A stretch of 64,000 nt of DNA, taken from the NCBI RefSeq assembly GCF_012726175.1, contig NZ_JAASAD010000002.1, forward strand, positions 434,001 through 498,000, read 5' to 3'. Of this stretch, positions 7,534 through 15,434 are shown one piece after another; position 1 is the stretch's first letter, and the number at the start of each line of letters is the position of its first letter. The stretch is from Micromonospora sp. HNM0581. Its GTDB lineage: Bacteria > Actinomycetota > Actinomycetes > Mycobacteriales > Micromonosporaceae. A program made the translations under genes and the position numbers. The notes below the pieces were generated by a model that worked only from the letters and a program-made list of their open reading frames with translations, searched no databases and was not told the origin of the DNA.

Positions 7534-8928
7534 ATGCTGCTGTCGTACCCGGACCCGGCGATGATGACCGACGCCGAGCTGGCCGCGTACCTGCGCGAGG
7601 TGTCCGAGGTACAGGGCATGGCCCGCTACGACTGGCGGCGGCACGCCCGGCCCGAGCAGGTGGAGCCGGCGTACTACCGGATCTGGATACTGCTGGCTGG
7701 TCGTGGTTTCGGTAAGACCAGGACGGGCGCGGAGACGGTCCGCGGCTGGGCCGGCGCACGGCCGGGCGGGCACTACGCGGTGATCGCGAAGACGCACCGC
7801 GAGGTGTACAACGTGTGCTTCACCGCCCGGCGGGCCGGGCTGCTGGCGGTGATCCCGCCGAAGCAGGTGCGGACGTTCAACAAGAGCGAGCCGTACCTGG
7901 AGCTCACGAACGGTGCGATCATCCGTGGGTTCGGCGCGCAGGACCCGGACACGCTGCGCGGCTACGACTTCGACGGCTGCTGGCTCGACGAGTACGCGGC
8001 CTGGCCGGTGCAGACGGCGCAGGGCGTGTTCGACATGCTGTGGTTCTGCATGCGTGAGGCGCCCGACCCGCGCATGGTGATCTCGACGACGCCGAAGCCG
8101 CTGCCGCACGTCAAGAAGCTGCTGACTCGGGCGAAGAAGCAGCTGCTGCGCAGCCGCCGCCCCCGGGTGGTCATCACGCGCGGCAAGACGCTTGACAACG
8201 CCGCGAACCTGTCGCCGGAGGCGCTGGAGGAGCTGCTGGAGCAGTACGGCGGCACGCGGCTGGGCCGGCAGGAGTTGGACGCCGAACTGCTGTCCGACGT
8301 CGACGGCGCACTGTGGAAGTCGGCGTGGATCGAGGCCGGCCGTGTCGACAAGGACGACGTGCCGCCGCTGGTCCGTACGGTCGTCAGCGTCGACCCGGCG
8401 GACACGGTGTCGGAGACGAGCGACGAGACGGGCATCGTCGCGGTCGGCCGGGGCGAGGACGGCGACCACTACGTGTTGGCCGACCGGAGCATGAAGATCG
8501 CCGGCATGGCGGCGGCGCGCCGGATCTGGCAGTGCTACCTGGACGTCGACGCGGACGTGGTGGTGTACGAGGGCTCGTCGGCGTGGCTGCGGGACATCCT
8601 CGTTGACGCCTGGGTGGCGATGCAGAACGAGGGCCTGATCGCTGGGGGTGACCCGCCGCTGGACGTGGTGCAGGCCCGAGCCAGCAAGCGGGTGCGCGCC
8701 GAGCCGGTCGCGGCCCGGTACGAGGTGGACCCGCCTCGGGTGCATCACGCCGGCACGTTCCCGGCGCTGGAGGACCAGCTGACGACGTGGACGCCGGAGT
8801 CGGGGGACTCTCCGGACCGGCTGGACGCTCTGGTGCACGGGGTGACGTACCTGCGGTCGAAGGAGTCCCGCAGGGCGGTGGTGGCGTCGCCGTTGCGGCG
8901 CAAAGTGCCTGGTCAGGGAGGTTCCTGA
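7534..8928 (+). CDS. terL: Terminase large subunit (packaging ATPase/nuclease)
   Basis: This is a 464-residue packaging motor. The N-terminal ATPase has Walker A LLAGRGFGKT (residues 53-62) and Walker B GCWLDEYAAW with catalytic Glu at 153. The coupling region shows MVISTTPKPLPHVK. The C-terminal RNase H-like nuclease starts at VVSVDPAD and ends with SPDRLDALVHGVTYL, providing the expected acidic residues. It binds the procapsid portal and cuts concatemeric DNA. ATG 7534 is chosen; a GTG at 7516 is possible. In typical phages the portal follows directly, but here the portal is 12.7 kb further on, past accessory genes and a defence operon. Confidence 0.95.
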   Translation: MLLSYPDPAMMTDAELAAYLREVSEVQGMARYDWRRHARPEQVEPAYYRIWILLAGRGFGKTRTGAETVRGWAGARPGGHYAVIAKTHREVYNVCFTARRAGLLAVIPPKQVRTFNKSEPYLELTNGAIIRGFGAQDPDTLRGYDFDGCWLDEYAAWPVQTAQGVFDMLWFCMREAPDPRMVISTTPKPLPHVKKLLTRAKKQLLRSRRPRVVITRGKTLDNAANLSPEALEELLEQYGGTRLGRQELDAELLSDVDGALWKSAWIEAGRVDKDDVPPLVRTVVSVDPADTVSETSDETGIVAVGRGEDGDHYVLADRSMKIAGMAAARRIWQCYLDVDADVVVYEGSSAWLRDILVDAWVAMQNEGLIAGGDPPLDVVQARASKRVRAEPVAARYEVDPPRVHHAGTFPALEDQLTTWTPESGDSPDRLDALVHGVTYLRSKESRRAVVASPLRRKVPGQGGS

Positions 8929-8945
8929 TTGGACGGTGCAAGATC

Positions 8946-8983
8946 ATAAATGATACAATGATTATGTACGGCACGGGCCGTAC
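8946..8983 (+). promoter_or_regulatory. Phage promoter module D before the second ParB-like gene
   Basis: An AT-rich island in otherwise GC-rich DNA holds TACAAT at 8954-8959 followed by GATTATGTACG. The same TACAATGnnTnTGTAC string occurs at three other phage promoters (48583, 49117 and 50979). A palindrome GTACGG (8966-8971) / CCGTAC (8978-8983) with a 6-bp spacer lies just downstream and could be an operator over the start site. A conserved leader (CTCACGTGGAG) then leads to the GTG at 9014. Module D lacks the upstream GTGTGACC element of the other three. Confidence 0.65.
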
Positions 8984-9013
8984 GTAGCTCACGTGGAGTA
9001 GGAAGGACTACCA

Positions 9014-10591
9014 GTGACAGCAGCCACCAAGCGGCGCACCAAGACGAAAGCGCCGTACCTCGCGGACCTCGACCCGCGCGACCTGCTGGCCAACCCGCGC
9101 AACGTCCGCACCCAGGACAGCGGCCTGACCGAACTGCGCGCCTCCATCGCCGCCAGCGGCGTCCTCCAGGCCCTCCTCGTCGTCCCCGACGGCGACGGTC
9201 ACCTGATCGTCGCCGGTCACCGACGCGCCAAGGCCGCCGCCGAGGCGCTCGCCGCCGGGGAATGGCCCGACGGCCTGCCGCCGACCGTGCCGTGCCTCGT
9301 GCGCCCCGACCTGGCCGGCGTGCCCGCCGACCAGGTCGTGTCCATGCTGATCGAGAACGACCAGCGCGCCGACCTCACGCCCACCGAACGGGCCGTCGCG
9401 TACGCGCAGCTGGAGCTGTTCGGCCTCGACCCGAGCCAGATCGCCAAGCGCACCGGACGCAGCTACAAGCACGTCCACGACTCGCTGCGGCTCGTCGGCC
9501 TCGGCGAGAAAGTCACCGCGGCCGCCGACGCCGGCCGTCTGACCCTCGACGACGTGGCCGAGCTGCAGGAGTTCGAGGACGACCCGCAGACGCTGGAGAA
9601 GATCCTCAAGGACGTCGACAGCAGCTGGGGCATCAAGCACAAGGTCGGCGAGGAACGCCGCAAGCGGACGGTCAAGGAAGCCGTCGCGGCGCTCAGAGCC
9701 GAACTCGAAGCAGCCGGCGTCGCCATCGTGAAGAAGCCCAAGGACGGGTGGCCGTACAACTGCCAGATGGCGCGGCTCGACCAACTCGCCACCGCAGACG
9801 GCGAGAGCATCGACCCGGAGACCGTGAAGGCACTCGACGGCTACGGCGCACTGGTCGAGAAACGGTGGGACACCGCCGAGGCGGTCATCGTCTGCCTCGA
9901 CCCGGAGGCCCACGGCTACAAGCGGACCGGGCACAGCTACTGGAAGAGCCCCGCCGAGATCGCCGCAAAGGAGGCCGCCGAGCAGGCGAGGGAGGAGCGC
10001 CGCGAGCGGCTGAAGGAAGCCGCCACGGTGCGCCGCAAGTTCCTGGTCGAGAAGTACGGCAGCGCGAAGGGCGCCAAGACGCTGCTCGTCGACGCGATGC
10101 GGCTCGCCGTGGTGTCGCCTGGCTTCCTCGCGCACCACGTCGCCGAGGACCTGATCCGCGACGTGGCCGGCGGCGAGCTGGACGACGGCCTGACCGCCGG
10201 ACAGGACCGCCTCAACCGGCTGCTCGTGGCCCGCATGATCGGCGCTCAGGAGTACAACGCCGGTGAGGCTGCCCTCGGCCGCTGGGTGAAACGGCAAGAC
10301 CTGATCGCCCCCTGGCTGACCCGCCTGGAGGCGGACGGCTACGAGCTGTCCGACGCCGAAGCCACGTGGCGGACCGAGCTCATCGCCGAAGAGGAGGAAC
10401 GGCAGCGCGAGGAAGCCGAGGAGGAAGCCGAACGCCTGCGGCGCGAGGCCGGGGAAGAGGACGACGAGGACGGCGCGGCGGATGTTGTCGACGTGCACCT
10501 GCCGGAGCGCGACATCGAGCCGGACGACGACGAGGCCGACCCGTGCGCGGATGCCGACCTGAACGCGGGTGAGTCCGAGGCCAGCGAGTGA
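9014..10591 (+). CDS. Large ParB-like partition/regulatory protein
   Basis: The 525-residue protein has an N-terminal ParB domain: PRDLLANPRNVRTQ, LTELRASIAASGVLQALLVV, the AGHRR box (67-71) and IENDQRADLTPTERAVAYAQ, followed by a KorB-type helix-turn-helix (GLDPSQIAKRTGRSYKHVHD). This is the full plasmid/phage ParB architecture, so it should bind a specific site. The second half is charged and helical, with a coiled-coil stretch (about 430-450, EEEERQREEAEEEAERLRRE) and a very acidic tail. No parA is visible in the window. It is transcribed from its own promoter module, unlike the smaller ParB-fold protein at 5014. Confidence 0.8.
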   Translation: MTAATKRRTKTKAPYLADLDPRDLLANPRNVRTQDSGLTELRASIAASGVLQALLVVPDGDGHLIVAGHRRAKAAAEALAAGEWPDGLPPTVPCLVRPDLAGVPADQVVSMLIENDQRADLTPTERAVAYAQLELFGLDPSQIAKRTGRSYKHVHDSLRLVGLGEKVTAAADAGRLTLDDVAELQEFEDDPQTLEKILKDVDSSWGIKHKVGEERRKRTVKEAVAALRAELEAAGVAIVKKPKDGWPYNCQMARLDQLATADGESIDPETVKALDGYGALVEKRWDTAEAVIVCLDPEAHGYKRTGHSYWKSPAEIAAKEAAEQAREERRERLKEAATVRRKFLVEKYGSAKGAKTLLVDAMRLAVVSPGFLAHHVAEDLIRDVAGGELDDGLTAGQDRLNRLLVARMIGAQEYNAGEAALGRWVKRQDLIAPWLTRLEADGYELSDAEATWRTELIAEEEERQREEAEEEAERLRREAGEEDDEDGAADVVDVHLPERDIEPDDDEADPCADADLNAGESEASE

Positions 10592-10677
10592 GTGTGACCC
10601 CTTCGGGTCAGCCGGCGGCGCGCACCAGCTCGGTGCGCGCCGTCGGCGCCGGCCCGACCGACAGCAAGGAGAAGCCG

Positions 10678-11370
10678 GTGGGTGAGGAGTTGCTGCGCGG
10701 CACCTGCCCGGCCTGCCTCGCGGTGATCGGTGAGACGCACGCCGGCGACTGCGACGTAACCGAGTGTCTGGCCACCGGCCGCAAGCGCATGTGGTGCCGG
10801 GCCCACGCCGACAGCGCGGGCCATGACTGCGGGCAGGCTGACTGGACCGGCCGGTGGCCGGGCCACCGGGAGTGCCGCGAGTTCGACTGGCACGTCGAGT
10901 GGGACCGGGAGGCCCGCACCTGGTCGCGGTGCTCCCCGGATGTGCCCGGGTCGGGGCCGGACCTGACCCGGCTGTACGCGCAGGCCCGCTGGAACGCCGA
11001 CCAGCGGCAGTGGGAACGGCGGCGGGCGGTGGTGTTCACCGGGATGCTGCGCGGCGGCCGGGCCGCTGCCGAGGTGCTGGCGAAGGTGGCGCTGCGCTGG
11101 TCGGTGCGGGAGGGCCTGGACGTGGTGTGCGAGCACGTCGGCTCCCGTGCCTGGCGGTCCGTGGTCGCGGACGTGGCCGACGGACGCGCCGAGGTGGTGG
11201 TGGTGCCGTCGGCGGCGGCGCTGGGCCACGGCCGGCAGCTGTTCGACCGGATCGCGGCGGTGCGCGGCGCGGGCGGGGCCGTCACCGGCCCGGGCCTGGT
11301 GATCGACGAGGACGGGCGGGTCGTCGAGACGATGCTGCCCGGAAGGGACGTTCACGATGGAGGACGGTAA
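10678..11370 (+). CDS. Phage protein with Cys cluster and resolvase-like fold
   Basis: The 230-residue product is started at GTG 10678, seven bases after AAGGAG; an in-frame GTG at 10588 overlaps the previous stop but lacks a ribosome binding site. The N-terminus has a Cys/His cluster (GTCPACLAVIGETHAGDCDV and MWCRAHADSAGHDC) suggesting a zinc site. The C-terminal 110 residues (RAVVFTGMLRGGRAAAEVLA, later GRAEVVVVPSAAALGHGRQL) follow the outline of serine-resolvase catalytic folds, but I cannot place the catalytic serine, so recombinase activity is doubtful. It belongs to the accessory genes after parB. Confidence 0.55.
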   Translation: MGEELLRGTCPACLAVIGETHAGDCDVTECLATGRKRMWCRAHADSAGHDCGQADWTGRWPGHRECREFDWHVEWDREARTWSRCSPDVPGSGPDLTRLYAQARWNADQRQWERRRAVVFTGMLRGGRAAAEVLAKVALRWSVREGLDVVCEHVGSRAWRSVVADVADGRAEVVVVPSAAALGHGRQLFDRIAAVRGAGGAVTGPGLVIDEDGRVVETMLPGRDVHDGGR

Positions 11371-11809
11371 GCGCGGCGCGTTCGAGGTTGCGCGGGAAGC
11401 CCTGCTGGGGCGCTACGGCACGCTCGACCCGACGCGGATGCGGGCACTCGGCGCGGATGACGTCGAGGTTGGCGCGGCGCTGAACATCGCCCGGCGCGAC
11501 GAGGGCGGCTTGGCGCGGGACAAGCGGATGATCCTGGCGTGCCCGCCGACGAACATGAACGAGCTGCTGGAGGGCGTTCCTGGCGTGCCTCGGTACGTGC
11601 CGACGGTCGACCACTCGCTGACGCGGTGCGCCGACTGCGGTACGGACATGTGGATCGGGCCGAGGCAGCAGCAGACGGCGGTGCGGGCACCGGGCGCGTT
11701 CCTGCTGTTGTGCATGGTGTGCGCGGTCCAGGAGACGGAGAGACGCGGGGCGGTGCCGGTGATCGGGGACCTCGGTGGCAACGACGGGAGGCCACGACAC
11801 GCGGGCTAG
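11357..11809 (+). CDS. Phage Zn-ribbon protein of unknown function
   Basis: The 150-residue protein starts inside the previous gene with GGAAGGG about nine bases upstream. A helical N-terminus precedes a zinc-ribbon pattern TRCADCGTDMWIG ... LLLCMVCAVQE, in which the two CxxC pairs are about 40 residues apart. Similar small CxxC proteins are common in actinophage early regions. It is the last phage gene before the defence cargo. The stop codon is part of the first TAGTCCG repeat (see 11807-11855). Confidence 0.6.
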   Translation: MEDGKRGAFEVAREALLGRYGTLDPTRMRALGADDVEVGAALNIARRDEGGLARDKRMILACPPTNMNELLEGVPGVPRYVPTVDHSLTRCADCGTDMWIGPRQQQTAVRAPGAFLLLCMVCAVQETERRGAVPVIGDLGGNDGRPRHAG

Positions 11810-11855
11810 TCCGATTGGCGGACCAGCGATCTGAGCTAGTCCGCTGTGCGGACCA
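11807..11855. repeat. Two tandem GTCCG-N5-CGGAC palindromes
   Basis: TAGTCCG-ATTGG-CGGACCA (11807-11825) and TAGTCCG-CTGTG-CGGACCA (11837-11855) are 19-bp units set exactly 30 bp apart. The arms are identical and only the five central bases differ. This could be a pair of operators, a processing signal, or part of the phage/cargo junction. It starts at the stop codon of the preceding gene and lies just before a strong terminator. Confidence 0.6.
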
Positions 11856-11858
11856 ACC

Positions 11859-11891
11859 GGGGCGGGCCACGGCGAGGCCATGGCCCGCCCC
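11859..11891 (+). terminator. Hairpin terminator after the phage early block
   Basis: A perfect 11-bp stem GGGGCGGGCCA / TGGCCCGCCCC with an 11-nt loop lies about 50 bp after the stop of the 11357 gene. There is no T-tract, which is usual for GC-rich actinobacteria. It would separate phage transcription from the defence operon. Confidence 0.6.
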
Positions 11892-12218
11892 ATCGCGTTC
11901 TGTCGGCCGGGCGGCTCTAGATCACCGCTGACGGGTCCCATCGGCCGCGACCTCTGCTCGCCTGGCTTGCGCGGGTTGACCACATAGGAATCCTGCTTTT
12001 GTCGGCGGCCCTTGGCCATCTGGCCACCATGCCCGCGGCTCATCGCGGTTGACATCCAACATGGACGTAGACCACGGTGGGCGGTGCGGATTTCGGCGGA
12101 AACGGGAGTATCTGCCAGTCGGCGAGCGCACGCTGACGGCCGCCATTCAGGTGCTGCGGGCGTAGCCGGCCAGACCGCGCCGCACGTGATGACGGGAGGC
12201 CAGTGGCGGGGTGTGCAC
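11892..12218. other. Junction between phage genes and defence operon
   Basis: No convincing gene lies here. The minus strand encodes a start-like peptide from about 12018 downwards (MAKGRRQKQDSYVVNPRKPG), but the frame continues through the terminator and phage stop region without a domain, so it may be the broken 5' end of a small gene left at the junction. TTGACA at about 12047 on the plus strand could be a -35 box for the helicase gene, but no well-spaced -10 is visible. Confidence 0.4.
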
Positions 12219-15200
12219 GTGAGCGCTATACCTGAACCTGGCACCCAGTTGACCGTCGATGGCCAGCTTGTCACGTTGCTGGCGGCGACGCCGAACCTGT
12301 CCGGGGCCGATCTCGTCTTCCGTCGCGGTGATGGCAGCCTAGCTGAGGCGTCGTTCGATGCCGACGACCTGCGTCGAGCTCTTGTGCCGGTCAATGATGC
12401 TGGTGGAGACGCGGAGCGTGCGTTGACCGGCCTGTGGGGCCGCTGGATGCAGTATGCGGTGCCGCGTATCCGTTCCGCAGTGCTGGCTACCAGGCCGCTG
12501 CGACCGTATGCGCATCAGGATGAGGCTGTCTTCACCCACATGCTCGCCCAGCCGCGCCTGCGCTTCCTGCTGGCTGATGAGCCGGGAACTGGCAAGACCA
12601 TCATGGCCGGCATGTATATCGCCGAGGGGACGCGGCGCGGGTTGATTCCCGGCCGCACGGTCATCGTCGTCCCGGCTCACCTGGTGGAGAAGTGGCGGCG
12701 GGACCTGCGTCGGTACTTCGCTATCGAGGCCGATCGGCTGACCCCGGAGCTTGCCCGCGACCCCAAGGATCTCGACCCGCGCGTTAGCGTATGGGTTGTA
12801 TCGATCGATCTCTATACCTACAACCGTGACGTGCGGCGCAAGGTTGCGGGCTTTCGTGCCTCCTGGTCGCTCGCGGTCTTCGACGAGGCACACAGGCTGA
12901 CTCCTACGTCGCAGTACCTGACGGCGGCCCGGGAACTGGCGGCACGCACCCACCACCTGTTGCTGCTTACCGCCACGCCGCATCGGGGCAAGGAGCACTT
13001 CTTTCGTGGACTGCTCAACCTCCTCGACCCCACCCTCTACCCATGGGATCCCCGGCAGACCGAGTACGAAACGGCGCTGCGACCGAGCACGCTGTCATTC
13101 CTACGCCGGATGAAGGAGGAGCTGAAGGACCTGGAGGGGCGCCCGCTGTTTCCGCCGCGGTACGCCGAGACCGTCCCGATCGACCTAACCGGCGCGGAGG
13201 AGACGGCCTACACCGCTGTCATGGACTACGTCGACAACTTCTACGGCGAGAACGCCACCCTGGCGCGGTCGATCTACGGGAAGCGGGCCGCGTCATCTGT
13301 GGTGGCGGCCGCAGCGACCATCCGCCGCCGCGAGGAAGCCCTGCGCGGTCCGGCGAGCGCCCGTTCCGACGCGCCGGTACCGGAGGAATTCGTCGGCGAC
13401 GGGCTCGATCTGCAGCTTGAGGTCGCCGACGACGAGGCGTGGCAGCGCGCCGAGGACGCGGTGGTCACCGCCCGCAGCAAGGCGAAGGGCAAGGAACTCG
13501 AACGGATCGAAGCTGTCCTGGTGGCGCTGCGGCTGGCGACCGTCACCGGCATGCCGACCAAGTGGCTACGGGCGCGCGAGTTGATGGAGCGCCACGGGAT
13601 CCGGCCGGGCGACGGCCAGGTGCTCGTGTTTACCGAGTTCGCCGACACCGCGCGCTGGCTGGTGGGCATGTTCACCGACGTCGGCTTCACCGTCGAAACG
13701 CTCGAAGGTGCCGTGGGCCATCGAGAGCGAGACAAGCTGCAGCAGCGCTTTCTCGACGGTGACTTTCAGGTGTTGGTCAGCACCGACGCCGGTGGCGAAG
13801 GCATCGACTTGCAGAGCGCGAATGTCATGATCGACTGGGATATTCCCTGGTCGCTGGTCCGCCTCGAACAGCGCATGGGCCGGCTGCACCGAATCGGTCA
13901 GACCCGGTCGGTGCACATCTATCACCTGGTGTCACCAGCCACCCGCGAAGGCCGGGTCCAAGAGGTCATGCTGCAGAACCTCGCCAGTGCCGGCGACGCG
14001 CTCGGCGGCCGGATTTTCGACCTGCTGGACGCGACGGCCGCGCGCGCCGGGTTCGACTACGGCCGTGCTCTCGTTGAGGCGCAGAAGTCCGGTGTCGCCG
14101 CGCACATTCCGATGCCCGGTGCCCAAGAGCTGCTCGCCGCAGCTCGTGAACTTGTAACCGACGAGGACCGACTGCACACGCCGGCGAACACAGCGGCCGC
14201 GGTGGCCCGGTTCCGCGCCGACCGGCTGGAGGCCATCAACCCGGTCATCGTGGATGCCTTCCTCGACCAGCTTGCCTGCTCCCATGGCTGGCAACTCGGA
14301 CCGGGGCCGGCGAAGGGAATCCGCGAGGTCACGTCGCGAGCCCTACTACCGGCTGCCCTCGGCGGTGCCACCAGCCGGCTCGTCGCCGCCGACGGCGCAT
14401 CAGTGAGGCAGGCGATTAACGACGGTGCACAGGGTCTGGAAGACGTCGTCGTTCTTGGCCCGACCGAGGAACCGTTCGCCGAACTTGTCGACCTTGCGCT
14501 GCGCGATGGTGAAGCCGAGTTGGTCCGTGGCACCCACCTGGTCGACACTGCCGCCCTGACCAGCTACACGTTGCTCTTGTACGACTCTGAGGTCGAAATC
14601 CACGACGGTCTCCGGCGGCTACGCCGCAAGGCACCGCTGCTCATCCGGTTCTCCGGTGCCGGAGCCTTCGAGGTCGCCTGGGAGTCGCTGATGACTCTGC
14701 GGGCCTCTAGGCCGGCCGCCACCGGCGGCACGCTAACGCCAGCCATGCGTACCGATGGGTTGGCACAAGCGCAGGCAGCGCTGGTGCGGGAGGCTGACCG
14801 GCAACGTGCCGAGCGGACGGCGTGGGTGGAAAAGGCGCGTGAACAGCTCGACCAAGTCGAGTACCGGTACCTTGACGAGCTCGATGAACTCCCTGCCGAA
14901 GTGCGGCGTGAGCGGCGGGAGCAGTTCGCTGCCCTGAAGGCCGAGCGCGTCCGACAGCTTGAGGACATCGGCAAGGTCACCGGCACCGCTCCCCGCCTCG
15001 TCGGCTGGGCGCACGTCGTCGCGGGCGCCCGCACGGCCGAGCTGGGCTACGACCCCGACAGCGAGCGCGTCGCTGTGGCGAGCGTTCTTGACGAGCTCGA
15101 GCGCCTCGACTACATCGTCGACGACCGGCAGACCGCTGGCGTCGGCTACGACTTGTTCGCCCGCCATCGGCACACAGGCGAGCAGCGCCTGGTCGAGGTC

Positions 15201-15434
15201 AAGGGCTTGGAGGGTGCGCTCAAGTCGATATGGCTCGAGCAGCACGAGTGGGCGCAAGCCCAGCAACGCGGCCAGGACTACTGGCTGTACGTCGTCATCA
15301 ACTGCGCGTCCTTCCCCAAGGTCGTCATTCGAGCGCAGGATCCCGCCGGGCAGCTGTCGAGCGGGCCACGACGCATCGAACGATTCCAGATCAAGATCAC
15401 CGACCTGAAGCGGCTAATGAAGGGCGAACAGTGA
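12219..15434 (+). CDS. SNF2-type helicase with C-terminal DUF3883-like domain (defence operon gene 1)
   Basis: The 1071-residue superfamily-2 ATPase has Walker A LADEPGTGKT (about 118-127), DEAH box VFDEAHRL (222-225), motif III LLTATPHRG, motif V STDAGGEGIDLQ and the SNF2 hallmark RMGRLHRIGQ. A long helical region follows, and the last 120 residues contain YDLFARH ... RLVEVKGLEG, the core of DUF3883. It resembles DISARM DrmD-type helicases, thought to translocate on invading DNA. The start is uncertain: GTG 12219 or ATG 12189. It overlaps the methylase gene by a GTGA junction. Role in antiviral defence is inferred from this three-gene context. Confidence 0.85.
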   Translation: MSAIPEPGTQLTVDGQLVTLLAATPNLSGADLVFRRGDGSLAEASFDADDLRRALVPVNDAGGDAERALTGLWGRWMQYAVPRIRSAVLATRPLRPYAHQDEAVFTHMLAQPRLRFLLADEPGTGKTIMAGMYIAEGTRRGLIPGRTVIVVPAHLVEKWRRDLRRYFAIEADRLTPELARDPKDLDPRVSVWVVSIDLYTYNRDVRRKVAGFRASWSLAVFDEAHRLTPTSQYLTAARELAARTHHLLLLTATPHRGKEHFFRGLLNLLDPTLYPWDPRQTEYETALRPSTLSFLRRMKEELKDLEGRPLFPPRYAETVPIDLTGAEETAYTAVMDYVDNFYGENATLARSIYGKRAASSVVAAAATIRRREEALRGPASARSDAPVPEEFVGDGLDLQLEVADDEAWQRAEDAVVTARSKAKGKELERIEAVLVALRLATVTGMPTKWLRARELMERHGIRPGDGQVLVFTEFADTARWLVGMFTDVGFTVETLEGAVGHRERDKLQQRFLDGDFQVLVSTDAGGEGIDLQSANVMIDWDIPWSLVRLEQRMGRLHRIGQTRSVHIYHLVSPATREGRVQEVMLQNLASAGDALGGRIFDLLDATAARAGFDYGRALVEAQKSGVAAHIPMPGAQELLAAARELVTDEDRLHTPANTAAAVARFRADRLEAINPVIVDAFLDQLACSHGWQLGPGPAKGIREVTSRALLPAALGGATSRLVAADGASVRQAINDGAQGLEDVVVLGPTEEPFAELVDLALRDGEAELVRGTHLVDTAALTSYTLLLYDSEVEIHDGLRRLRRKAPLLIRFSGAGAFEVAWESLMTLRASRPAATGGTLTPAMRTDGLAQAQAALVREADRQRAERTAWVEKAREQLDQVEYRYLDELDELPAEVRRERREQFAALKAERVRQLEDIGKVTGTAPRLVGWAHVVAGARTAELGYDPDSERVAVASVLDELERLDYIVDDRQTAGVGYDLFARHRHTGEQRLVEVKGLEGALKSIWLEQHEWAQAQQRGQDYWLYVVINCASFPKVVIRAQDPAGQLSSGPRRIERFQIKITDLKRLMKGEQ

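Noticed and set aside
6538..8838. 766-codon minus-strand frame over the terminase genes
   Set aside because: Arg/His/Pro-rich shadow of the terminase large subunit, whose motifs are clear on the plus strand.
9008..10498. 496-codon minus-strand frame opposite the large ParB gene
   Set aside because: Shadow of a gene with full ParB architecture and its own promoter.
12012..12218. Upstream extension of the helicase frame to ATG 12012
   Set aside because: The extra 69 residues are Arg/Gly-rich without conservation and no ribosome binding site precedes that ATG.
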